A DNA stretch of 64,000 nt from CAVUXJ01 sp963814975. GTDB lineage: Bacteria; Acidobacteriota; Vicinamibacteria; Vicinamibacterales; CAVVIG01. A program made the translations under genes and the position numbers. The stretch spans positions 1 to 64,000 of the forward strand of contig CAWFFB010000027.1 in assembly GCA_963814975.1 (NCBI GenBank). Direction: 5' to 3'. The notes under the pieces are model-generated. The model was not told the DNA's origin. It saw only the letters and a program-made list of their open reading frames with translations, and did not search any database. This document shows, in pieces, positions 55,394 to 64,000 of the stretch. Numbering within the stretch: the stretch's first letter is position 1; the number at the start of each line of letters is the position of its first letter.

Positions 55394-56988
55394 TTGAGAT
55401 ATCACGCGATCATCATCGGGGGCGGGCATAACGGGCTCACCGCTGCCGCCTATCTTGCGCGAGCGGGCCGGAAGGTCCTGGTGCTGGAACGCCGGGCCGT
55501 GGTCGGCGGGGCGGCGGTGACGGAAGAGGTTTTTCCCGGCTTCCGCTTTTCCGTCTGCTCCTACGTCGTGTCGCTGCTCAGGCCCGAGATCATCCGCGAG
55601 CTCGATCTGCCGCGACACGGACTCGAGATTCTGCCGCTCGACGGCACCTTCACGCCGATGCCGGACGGCAACTACCTGTGGCGCGTGAACGATCATGGGA
55701 AGACCCGGCGCGAGATCGCCCGGCATTCGAAGCTGGACGCCGAGGCGTACGACGAATATGGCAAGGCCATGGTCGAGATGGCCCGCTTCGTCAAGCCGAT
55801 TCTGAACATGACGCCGCCGGATCCGCTGTCGCTGAATCCCCGCGATCTGGGCAAGTTGTTGTTTCTCGGCAAGCGATTTCGCGCGCTCGCGGATCAGGAT
55901 CGCGTCAACCAGCTCCAGTTGCTCACCATGAGCGCGGCGGACTTTCTCGATCAGTGGTTCGAGACCGACGTGCTCAAGGCCACGATGTCGGCGTCTGGCA
56001 TCATCGGCACGTTTCTCGGCGTGCGGTCGCCCGGGACGGCTTACGTGCTGCTCCACCATTACATGGGGGAGATCGACGGGGCCTTCAGGTCGTGGGGATT
56101 CTCCCGCGGAGGCACGGGCGCCATTTCGAACGCCATTGCCGGCGCCGCGCGGGAAGCCGGCGCCGAGATTCGGACCAACGTGTCTGTGGCGCGCATTCTC
56201 ACGAAGGAAGGCCGCGCCACGGGGGTTGTGCTCGCCACGGGTGACGAGCTCGAGGCCGACCTGGTGCTCTCGAGCGTCGATCCACACCTGACGTTCCAGA
56301 AGTTCATCGAGCCGAGCGAACTGCCCGGGGACTTTCTCGACGAGGTCGCGCGCTTCCGGTTTCGCGGCTCATCCGGGAAAGTCAACCTCGCGCTCGACGC
56401 GCTGCCTGACTTCCGCTGCCTGCCGGGGCCCGGCGCGCATCTGCGCGGGGCCATCTCGGTGTCGCCGAGTATCGACTACATGGAACGGGCGTACGACCAG
56501 GCGAAATACGGCGAGTTTTCCCGTCGGCCCTACATCGACACTGGTGATTCCCACGCTCACCGATCCGTCGGTGGCGCCGCCAGGAAAGCACGTCCTCTCG
56601 TGTTTCGTCCAGTACGCACCGTACACCCTCGCCGGCGGCACCTGGGACGAGCAACGCGAGGCGTTTGGCGACGCCGTCGTCGACACCCTCGCCGAGTATG
56701 CGCCGAACATCCGAGACATCATCCTGCACCGCCAGGTGCTGACGCCGCTCGATCTCGAGCGTGAGTTCGGACTGACCGAAGGCAATATCTTCCAGGGCGA
56801 GCTCTCGCTCGAGCAGCTGTTTTTTCTCCGGCCGGTGCCGGGGTGGGCGAAGGTACCGGACGCCCATCCGGAATCTCTGGATGTGCGGGTCCGCGACGCA
56901 CCCCGGCGGAGGCATCATGGGCGCCCCGGGCCGCAACGCAGCCCGTGCTGCATACTCCGGACGGACGAAGATCGAACGGATGTCGTGA
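55394..56988 (+). CDS. CrtI-like FAD-dependent oxidoreductase, first copy (two frame breaks)
   Basis: About 531 residues. FAD motif [20 protein letters not shown], then [17 protein letters not shown] and the C-terminal FAD site [16 protein letters not shown]. Frames break at 56540-56545 (before [14 protein letters not shown]) and at 56851-56855 (GG for G; GWAK then [12 protein letters not shown]). TTG 55394 opens just before the FAD strand; no better start exists. The family includes phytoene dehydrogenases and retinol saturase-type enzymes. The stop falls 48 bases before the second copy. Confidence 0.82.
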
Positions 56989-57036
56989 CGCTTCGTGCGC
57001 TACTACGTGTTCTGCTGATTCGACGGTCGAGTGCTG

Positions 57037-58621
57037 ATGCGTGACGTAGTCATCATTGGCGGGGGACACAACGGGCTGGTGGCGGCGGCGTTTCTCGCCA
57101 AGGGCGGGCTGAAGCCCCTGGTGCTCGAGCGCGCCGATCGTGTGGGCGGCTGCGCGGTCACCGGGGAGATCGCGCCAGGCTTTCGATGTCCTACGCTGTC
57201 GCACCGCGCGGCGATCGATCGCGGTCGTGATGCAGACGCTTGGGCTGCAGCGTCACGGTTTGAAGATCCTGCGGCCCGAAGCGCTCGTCGGCGCGCCGGC
57301 GGCCGACGGCCGCTGGCTGACGCTGTGGGCCGACACGGCGCGCGCTCAAGGCGAGATAGCGGCGTTCTCGCCCCGCGACGCGGAACGCTATCCGGCCTTT
57401 CTGGCCAGTCTTGCGGCGACCAGCGGCGTCTTGCGGGGATTGCTGGCCGCGGCCGCACCGCCGCTGGACGATCCCGGCGCGCGGGATTTCATCACGCTCC
57501 TGAAGGCCGGGCGCCGGTTTCGGGCTCTCGGACGGACCAACGCGTACCGGTTGCTCCGGTGGCTCCCGATGGCCGTCGCCGATCTCGCGCAGGAATGGTT
57601 CGAAAGCGAACCGCTCCGGGCGGTCGTGGCTGCGGGCGGCGTGCTCGGTTCGTTTGTCGGACCTCGGTCGGCGGGTAGTGCGGCGGTCCTGTTGGCCCTC
57701 ACGGCGGGCGAAGGGCAGCCGATTGCTCCGGGCTGGACGGTCGAGGGTGGGCCGGGCGCGATCAGCGCCGCCCTTGCGGCTGCTGCGCGCGAAGCCGGCG
57801 CGGAGATCCGAACCGACGCCGCTGTGCGGCAGGTGGCCGTTGACGATGGCGTGGCAACCGGCGTCGTGCTTGCATCTGGTGAACGCATCGACGCGCAGGT
57901 CGTCGTGTCGAACGCCGACCCCCGGCGCACGCTGCTCGGATTGGTCGATCCTGTGCACCTCACGCCGGAGTTCGTCGGCCGTCTGCAGCACATTCGCATG
58001 CGCGGCACGATCGCGAAGGTGAACTTCGCGCTTTCGGCGTTGCCGAGGTTCAAGGGGCTCGCGGCGGCTGATGAATCGGTCCAGCAGGCGGCGCTTTCCG
58101 GATGCGTCCGCCTCGCCAGGGACACGGACGTGTTGGAGCGCGCGTTCGACGCGGCGAAATACGGCGGATTTGCCGCCGAGCCGTGGATCGAGCTGGCGAT
58201 CCCGTCGATCGCCGATCCTGATCTGGCCCCTGCCGGCCGGCACGTGCTGTCCGCGTACGTGCAGTTCGCGCCGTTTGCCCTTCGCGGGACCACGTGGGAC
58301 CTCGAGCGCGATCGCCTGGGCGAGGCAGCCACGCGCACGATCGCGACGTTCGCGCCGGGGTTCGAGAAGACGGTGCTCGCACGGCACGTGATCACGCCAC
58401 TCGACCTCGAGCGAACGTATGGCTTGACCGGCGGCCACCCCTTTCACGGCGAGCTCGCCATCGATCAGCTGCTCAGCGCGCGGCCGCTGCTCGGTTGGGC
58501 GCGTTACCGCACGCCAATCCGCAACTTGTATTTGTGCGGGTCGGGCACGCATCCGGGCACCGGCCTCGACGGCCGCTCCGGCGCGCTCGCCGCCCAGGAG
58601 ATTCTCAAAGCCTCTGGGTGA
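57037..58621 (+). CDS. CrtI-like FAD-dependent oxidoreductase, second copy (one frame break)
   Basis: About 528 residues, a tandem paralogue of 55394-56988. [37 protein letters not shown] and the C-terminal [20 protein letters not shown] are present. The frame breaks at about 57210-57225, between CPTLSHRA and AVVMQTLGLQRHGL. The two copies share the same order of motifs but are well diverged, so they may form a heterodimer or act on different substrates. No carotenoid synthase gene is near. Confidence 0.85.
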
Positions 58622-58711
58622 TCCAAGGGATGCGAGTCCTGGGGAACGTCGGAATCGCGATGGGACGTCGCCGTCGGTGCGACACGTGGGGCCGTCCAAT
58701 CGAGGCGTTTG

Positions 58712-59671
58712 TCACCGAGACAGCTGGCTGACGAGAAAGTCGACCACCCGCTCGAAGGGGTCGAACCCGAACGCGGCAGCCACCGACGGCCGCAGGTTCG
58801 AGTTGGCGTTGATATCGTAGAAGACCCGCCGCCCATCGTCCGCGTCGAGATACTCGATGGCGCCTACATCGAGCCTGGCCGCCCGCACGATCCGTCTTGC
58901 CGTGTCCACGGCTTCGAGGGGTACATCGGGATACGGAAAAAACTCCACCGGCCTGGCTGCGACGCCGGGGTCGGCTGGTGGCGCACACACGCCGGTGCCT
59001 TCGTCGGGGTTGCAGACTGGTGAAGGGCACAGGTTGAAGCGCCCATGTGTCTTGACACGCATCGCATACAGAAGCTCGCCGCCCAGAAACTCCAGGCGGA
59101 CGATGCCCCGATCGGGGTCGTGCGGCACTAGTTCCTGGAGCAGGAACAGATTGTCGGGCAGCCACACGGTCGAATCCTCCCTGAAGATCGCCTCCACGTG
59201 TTCGAACGACTCGACTACCTGGATGCGCGCGCCGCTTCCGCCCTGCTCGGGCTTCAGCAGGGCCGGCCAGCGGACGCCGCCTTCATACGCGCGCAGAGCG
59301 CCCACGTCGTTGAACGTGATCGACAGCGGGCAATCGATGCCGAGCGTTCGCAGCAGCGTCGCCTGAGTGCTCTTGCTCAGCTCGAGCGCAAACACGTCAG
59401 CGCCGTTCAGAACCCGGGCGCCCAGAAGCTCCAGCGATCGCAGACGCGCAAGGGCCAGTGGAACCGCGCGGGTGTGACCACGCAGATACGCGCTGGGACT
59501 CGCCTGGTTGAAATAGAGGGAAGTGGGAACCCCCTCCAGGTTGTTGAACGCCGCCCGAGCGACGTCGTAGGGGAGGAACGAAACGCCGCGACGCTCGAGC
59601 GCGGCAAACAGCGGTTTCTGCCATTCGGGATGCTCGTGAAGAACAATCAGATCAGGTGCGGATTGGGTCAT
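58712..59671 (-). CDS. RimK-like ATP-grasp protein
   Basis: 319 residues from ATG 59671. The N-terminal domain (LIVLHEHPEWQKPLFAALER) is followed by the ATP-grasp fold: LLKPEQGGSGARIQVV, LLQELVPHDPDRG and the metal region VFYDINANSNLRPSVAAAFG. It would join a carboxylate to an amine using ATP. The frame is open upstream to 62092, but that is a spurious fusion caused by a break at about 60155. No partner peptide or ligase cluster is visible nearby. Confidence 0.85.
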   Translation of the reverse strand: MTQSAPDLIVLHEHPEWQKPLFAALERRGVSFLPYDVARAAFNNLEGVPTSLYFNQASPSAYLRGHTRAVPLALARLRSLELLGARVLNGADVFALELSKSTQATLLRTLGIDCPLSITFNDVGALRAYEGGVRWPALLKPEQGGSGARIQVVESFEHVEAIFREDSTVWLPDNLFLLQELVPHDPDRGIVRLEFLGGELLYAMRVKTHGRFNLCPSPVCNPDEGTGVCAPPADPGVAARPVEFFPYPDVPLEAVDTARRIVRAARLDVGAIEYLDADDGRRVFYDINANSNLRPSVAAAFGFDPFERVVDFLVSQLSR

Positions 59672-59770
59672 GAACCCTCGTCGTGCATATCGTGCCACAG
59701 CGCGTCGGACTGCTGGAATTGGCGCCTCACCGTAGAACGGCAATCGTAAGCCCCGCGCATTGCTTGGAGG

Positions 59771-59983
59771 ACGTATGACAGCAAGCAGAACCCGGGCTTC
59801 ACGAGAGGCATCCGGGTCGGCAGCGCCAGGGACGGCACGGTGACCGCCTTGATTCCGTTCGTAGAGCCAGACTCCGAGAAGAACAACAACGCCGGGGTCG
59901 AAGGCGTCGCCGCAGACGCGACAGGCAACCTGTACGCCGCGGAAGTCAGCACCGAGATGTTCAAGAAATACGCGAAGCAGTAG
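59771..59983 (+). pseudogene. Remnant of an NHL-repeat protein C-terminus
   Basis: 71 codons on the plus strand read TYDSKQNPGFTRGIRVGS ... DGTVTALIPFVEP ... EGVAADATGNLYAAEVST and end at TAG. This matches the last blades of NHL-type (peptidyl-alpha-hydroxyglycine lyase-like) propellers. There is no start and no upstream domain. It lies antisense in the gap between the propeller/cytochrome and ATP-grasp genes and appears to be a decayed or rearranged gene. Confidence 0.6.
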
Positions 59984-60096
59984 GGGAAGAGCTGGGAGGC
60001 GGGCAGGAAAACCTGGCGCGATGAGCGGTGACATCGGGCGACCGATGCCGATCCGCGTGTCTCGCGCCAGGTCTTCCGAACGAATGGCCGCCGTCG

Positions 60097-61996
60097 TTAC
60101 TGCGCGGTCTGGCGCTGCCCGGAAGTCGAAGGTTTGAACTGATATCCCGGGGGTACCGTTCAGATAGTACGCGCCAAGGGTCGTGATCTTGTCCATGTCG
60201 GGATAGAGCACCCCGAAGGCGGCTGCATCACGGCTTCCCCGCGGCGAATACCAAATCGCTCCTTCCCTCGTAATCTGGATCTTCGGCGTGTCCGCCGTCT
60301 TCTGTGGCTTGGGATACAGCGTGAACGTCGAGTCCTTCTGATTGAACTTCCAGATCGCCGCGTGGCTCCCGCCGACGTCGGGGCTCCAGATGTTGCCTTC
60401 GGGGTCCTGAGCGACGTCGTAGGGATTCGCGTTCTGACGGGGGATCGTGATCTCGGTCATCTTGCCGGTTGTCTGATCCAGCTTCACCAGCTTGCCCGGG
60501 CGCTTGCCGGCCGAATACAGGCCAAACCAGACGTTGTTCTGGGCATCCACGTTCAGTCGTCGAATCTGCGCGGGATAGGTCGGTGCGGAATAAATGGTCC
60601 ACGCGTTCGTGTGCGTGTCGAACTTGGCGATGTTGCCGGAGTCCCACAGCGCCATCCAGATGTTGTCGTTTCGATCCGCGACGACGCCGTAGACGATCGC
60701 GTTGATGGTCGGAACCGTGAACACCGTCACCTTCTTGGTTTCCCGGTCGTACTTGCTCAACGCCCCGCCCATGATCCAGCCGACGTAGATGTTGTTCTTC
60801 GAATCGAACGCGATCGACTGCGTCCACTTGATCTTGTTTCTGACCACGTTGTCCGGATCCAGAGGAATGATGTGCTCGAACTTCTCCGTCTTCGGGTTGA
60901 AACCGAGCAGACGCTTCTCGTTCGACGGCTGCGTGCCGGAGTGCTCCGCCAGCCAGATCATGCCGGTTCGATCGACGATCACTTCATGAATGCCGTTCTT
61001 GGGGTCTGGCAGCACGTAGTCTTTCTGCTGTCCGGTGCGCGGATCCAGCTTGACCAGGCGATGGGGGTAGCTGCGATCGGTCAGCCAGACATTGCCATCC
61101 TGATCGAAGCGAACATCCTGACCGGTACGTCTGCCGACAAACGACTGCGTCAACTTGTTGAATTCCGGCGATTTCGTTCCCTGGCCCTCTGGATCCGGCG
61201 TCAGGTAGTACTCGATGTACATCGCCTTGCCGAGCTTGGCTTCATCGAACGGCATTTCCTGCTCGACGCGGACCGAACGCGGCTTGCTGCCGAGGCCGAA
61301 GTTCTTGACCAGGTAGGCATGGAGGTCTTCGCGGTCCTGCAGCGAGAAACGCAGCGAGGAATTCCGATAGCTGAGGAGTCCCTGCGCGTAGGAGGCAGCC
61401 GGGCGTTCGAAATTCGCCTTGCCCATCATGCGGTCGATGCGCGTATTCCAGCCCGCCGCGTCCGTGGGCCGGGAAGGCAGGAAGTTTTCCGTGTGGCAGA
61501 CGATGCAGGTCCGTTCGGCGACGTCGCGGCCAGGCCCCGGTGGATAAACCTCATCGTAGGGAAGCGCCTCCATCGCGGGCTTCGCGTTCGACTCCCGTAG
61601 CGCGAGTGTCACCTTCGGGTTGGTCCCCGCTTTCAGGACCACCTTCTGGACCTCCGAGTCCAGGCCGTTGGTGGCGACGCTGATCTCGTAGTTGCCGGGA
61701 AACATATTCACCGCGCGAAACTGGCCCGCCTGCGTGTACACCGTGTACAGTATTCGCTTGTCCACGTTGCGGATGAAGACCTGTGCGGCTTTGAACGGCG
61801 CGGTCGACTCCACGGTGCCGGACAGGGCTGCCGTTCCCGGGAGCGGAGCGGCCTGCACGGTGGTCGGCGTCGCGGAGATCCAACCGCCGACCCCCTGGAC
61901 GACGTACGCGGCCGTCAGGCTCCCGGTCACGGCGATGGCCGAGAGCAAGATGTGGCGGGTCGCCGCTGGACGGCGAGGTGAACTCGAAGCACCCAT
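60097..61996 (-). CDS. Exported Vgb-like beta-propeller with c-type heme site (one frame break)
   Basis: About 633 residues from ATG 61996, with AGGAGG upstream. N-terminal membrane or signal segment (ILLSAIAVTGSLTAAYVVQG), a carboxypeptidase-regulatory-like sandwich (ALSGTVESTAPFKAAQVF), a CIVCH heme motif, then propeller blades (GNVWLTDRSYPHRLVKLDP, NIYVGWIMGGALSKYD, GNIWSPDVGGSHAAIWKF). The frame breaks near 60150-60155 (CCCCC for CCCC), after which the true end GYQFKPSTSGQRQTAQ and TAA follow. It may oxidise a small organic substrate in the periplasm and pass electrons to the heme. Confidence 0.85.
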
Positions 61997-62104
61997 ATCA
62001 ATCCTCCTCGAAACACGTAAATTGACGCACGCGCCTTCCGGCCGTGGCGGCACGTGCGACGTCGGCCTGCCGTCGCTTTGCGGCGGACACAAAGTCCCTT
62101 GGCG

Positions 62105-62132
62105 ATTATCGTCCGGACGGCCGGGTTGTCAA
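62105..62132 (-). promoter_or_regulatory. Promoter of the propeller/cytochrome gene
   Basis: On the minus strand TTGACA (62127-62132) and GATAAT (62105-62110) are 16 bases apart, eleven of twelve consensus bases. The transcript would begin near 62098, giving a leader of ~100 bases before ATG 61996. The rest of the 61997-62401 gap shows no gene. Confidence 0.7.
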
Positions 62133-62401
62133 GGGCCATCAAGGCGAAAACGCTGGGGTGAACAGAACGGGCCGATTGGGGAGGGCGAACAGTCCGAACG
62201 AGGCGGAGGCAACGGCGCGCGAACGGCCCAGCGGCTTCGCACGGCTGGTGGATGGCTGCCCCATGTGCCGTCGCTGCGAGTATGCTGAGTCGAGCCACCG
62301 ATGACCCGGTCCACACGGAAGGTCCTGGGCGCCCCTTGCGAGTATTCGGGGCAACGAGCAACGCCGCAATCAGTCGGCGGGCCCCCAAAGGAGAGGCAAT
62401 C

Positions 62402-63775
62402 ATGAGATCGGTCAGCACCCAACCAGCCTGGAAAGCGAATGCTGCGCCCGTTACGGCCGCGGTCACGCTCGCCGTCGTTCTCTTCGCGCTTCATCCACTA
62501 AGGGCGCAGGGGCCTGGGCCGGGCGAACACTGGGTCGGCACCTGGTCCACCTCGGAAGTGGGGCGGCCGCAGACCCCGCCGGCCGCGGTCCCGGTGCCTC
62601 CGCCCTTCATGGCCAACCAGTGCCCGCCGGTGCCTCCGCCGGCGCCTGCGTTCGTGCACTTCTCCAACCAGACCTTGCGTCAGATTGTGCACACGAGCAT
62701 CGGCGGTTCGAAAGCGCGCGTTGTGTTCAGCAATCGGTACGGCACGGCGCCGCTCGCGATCGGCGCGGCCCACCTCGCGCTTCGCGGCAAGGATTCCGAG
62801 ATCCAGCCGGCGTCCGCCCGACCGCTGACATTCAGTGGCAAGCCAACGTTCACGATCCCGCCCGGCGCGATTGCGTACAGCGACCCGGTGAACCTGACGG
62901 TGCCGCAGATGGGCGATCTCGCCGTCGACTTGTACCTGCCGGGGAACACTGACATGCCGGCGCCGCTCACCATGCACGTGGGCGCGTTCCAGACCAACTA
63001 CGTGTCGCAACAAGGGAATCACGCCGGGGCCGCCAAGCTGCCGATTTCCGGCACGAATCAGAACTGGTTCCTCGTGCATCGAGTCGAGGTCGTGGCGCCC
63101 GCCCCGATCGGGGGTCTGGTTGCCTTTGGCGATTCGATTACCGACGGCACCCGGTCGACGCCGGACAGCAACAACCGCTGGCCGGATCAGCTGGTGCGAC
63201 GGATGCTCTCGCAGGCGCCTGCGCTCAGGATGGGCGTCATGAACGCAGGAATTGCCGGGAACCGCGTCCTGAGCGACGCCGCCTTCAATGTGGGGATCAA
63301 CGCGCAGGCGCGGTTCGATCAACACGTCCTCGCGCAGCCCGGTGTGACGCACGTGGTCTTCATGGAGGGCATCAACGACATCGGGCAGGCGCGGCAGAAT
63401 CCGACGCCGTCCGCGGACGATGTCATCGGCGCCCACAAGCAGATCATCGAGCGGGCGCACGCGAGAGGTCTGAAGATCTTCGGAGCGACGTTGACCCCGT
63501 TTTACGGCGCGGCCTATTACACCGAGGTCGGCGAAGCGAAGCGTCAGGCCGTCAACGACTGGATCCGGACGAGCAAGGCGTACGACGGCGTCATCGATTT
63601 CGACAAGGCGACGCGCGATCCGAACGATCCCAAGAAGCTCCTGGCGCAGTACGATTCCTGCGATCACCTGCACCCGAGCGACGCCGGGTACAAGGCGATG
63701 GCCGATGCATTCGACCTTGCCTTGTTGAGGCCTGGCCAGGCCACGTCAGCCGCGACAAGCAGCGCCGGCAGATAG
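62402..63775 (+). CDS. Secreted SGNH/GDSL-family esterase
   Basis: 457 residues from ATG 62402 with AAAGGAGAGG upstream. Signal peptide (VTAAVTLAVVLFALHPLRAQ). An N-terminal beta domain binds the substrate; the catalytic domain has GDSITDG (block I, Ser), NAGIAGNRVL (block II, Gly), FMEGINDIG (block III, Asn) and YDSCDHLHPSDAGYKAMAD (block V, Asp-His). It resembles acetyl esterases acting on plant polysaccharides. A perfect hairpin follows at 63800. Confidence 0.92.
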   Translation: MRSVSTQPAWKANAAPVTAAVTLAVVLFALHPLRAQGPGPGEHWVGTWSTSEVGRPQTPPAAVPVPPPFMANQCPPVPPPAPAFVHFSNQTLRQIVHTSIGGSKARVVFSNRYGTAPLAIGAAHLALRGKDSEIQPASARPLTFSGKPTFTIPPGAIAYSDPVNLTVPQMGDLAVDLYLPGNTDMPAPLTMHVGAFQTNYVSQQGNHAGAAKLPISGTNQNWFLVHRVEVVAPAPIGGLVAFGDSITDGTRSTPDSNNRWPDQLVRRMLSQAPALRMGVMNAGIAGNRVLSDAAFNVGINAQARFDQHVLAQPGVTHVVFMEGINDIGQARQNPTPSADDVIGAHKQIIERAHARGLKIFGATLTPFYGAAYYTEVGEAKRQAVNDWIRTSKAYDGVIDFDKATRDPNDPKKLLAQYDSCDHLHPSDAGYKAMADAFDLALLRPGQATSAATSSAGR

Positions 63776-63799
63776 GCGGCAGGCCCGATTTCGGTCGGT

Positions 63800-63828
63800 G
63801 AGCCGATCCTTTCGCGAAGGATCGGCTC
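63800..63828 (+). terminator. Perfect 12-bp hairpin after the esterase gene
   Basis: GAGCCGATCCTT (63800-63811) pairs with AAGGATCGGCTC (63817-63828) around a five-base loop. No T-run follows, so the terminator call rests on position and stem strength. Confidence 0.6.
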
Positions 63829-63967
63829 TGCTAATCGTCCCGACGTGGACCTCGCCCGTCTGACTCTGCTCACCCTCCCCATCATCGAAAGGGCGTGACG
63901 CAAGCGCGGTGTGAACACGTCCGCGAAACTGGATGCGTTCGCGCGGAGGTGAGCGGATAATGGAACC

Positions 63968-64000
63968 ATGCGATCGGCGTGGCTCATGGCTTTCCTGCTC
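63968..64000 (+). CDS. Start of a gene cut by the window end
   Basis: ATG 63968 opens a frame (MRSAWLMAFLL) that looks like the start of a signal peptide, with GAGGTGA about ten bases upstream. Only eleven residues are inside the window, so no family can be given. Confidence 0.4.
   Translation, partial: MRSAWLMAFLL

Noticed and set aside
58712..62092. A single 1,126-residue fusion protein
   Set aside because: The middle ~130 residues have no domain character, a strong internal start with its own gene logic exists at 59671, and correcting one base restores the true end of the propeller protein at 60097.
1..64000. CRISPR array
   Set aside because: No series of identical direct repeats with regular spacers was seen; the heptamer tracts are short and degenerate.

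Overview
This window comes from a high-G+C bacterial chromosome. The gene content best fits Acidobacteriota, probably a Vicinamibacteria-like soil lineage. The evidence is a TonB-dependent receptor with an N-terminal carboxypeptidase-regulatory-like domain, a periplasmic ABC-type sensor kinase, paired M16 peptidases, an AddAB-like pair, a secreted lactonase, and a Vgb-like propeller fused to a c-type cytochrome motif. This placement is inference from protein families; no rRNA is present.

Layout. 0.5-6.4 kb: a minus-strand operon of outer-membrane receptor, sensor kinase and receiver, with a second receiver divergent. 6.4-11.6 kb: a probable integrative element with two unrecognised proteins, a hairpin-rich non-coding kilobase, a small protein and a large serine recombinase whose last codons lie inside tRNA-Ala(GGC). 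11.7-20.8 kb: a hydrolase, small proteins and an AddB/AddA-like pair. 20.8-23.3 kb: a long-hairpin repeat followed by two insertion-sequence transposases. 23.3-31.4 kb: zinc-ribbon proteins, yidD, an Mrp ATPase, two M16 peptidases and a hydrolase. 31.4-39.2 kb: the lysine/diaminopimelate operon asd-lysC-dapB-dapA-dapD(truncated)-M20 peptidase-MutS-like ATPase, preceded by a leader with alternative pairing and an intrinsic terminator. 39.3-47.9 kb: a proline-rich microprotein, an amidase cluster, pyruvate kinase, an MscS channel, LOG-family and DinB proteins, and NamZ. 48-64 kb: an RRM protein, a BaiN-like flavoprotein, an OFA transporter, the lactonase, a second long-hairpin repeat, a GcvT-like protein, two CrtI-like oxidoreductases, an ATP-grasp enzyme, the propeller/cytochrome protein, an SGNH esterase and a gene cut by the window end.

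Sequence quality. At least fifteen single-base frame breaks occur in genes that otherwise look intact. Several sit in short G/C runs, which suggests uncorrected long-read errors rather than decay. I annotate such genes across the break. One consequence is a spurious giant frame at 58712-62092 joining two unrelated proteins.

Most notable observations: the asd leader, in which five segments pair alternately like a riboswitch or attenuator; a pair of ~160-bp hairpin elements whose outer stems differ in sequence but keep pairing, each containing a neighbouring gene's stop codon; the serine-recombinase element at tRNA-Ala; and a dapD gene that stops halfway inside the lysine operon.
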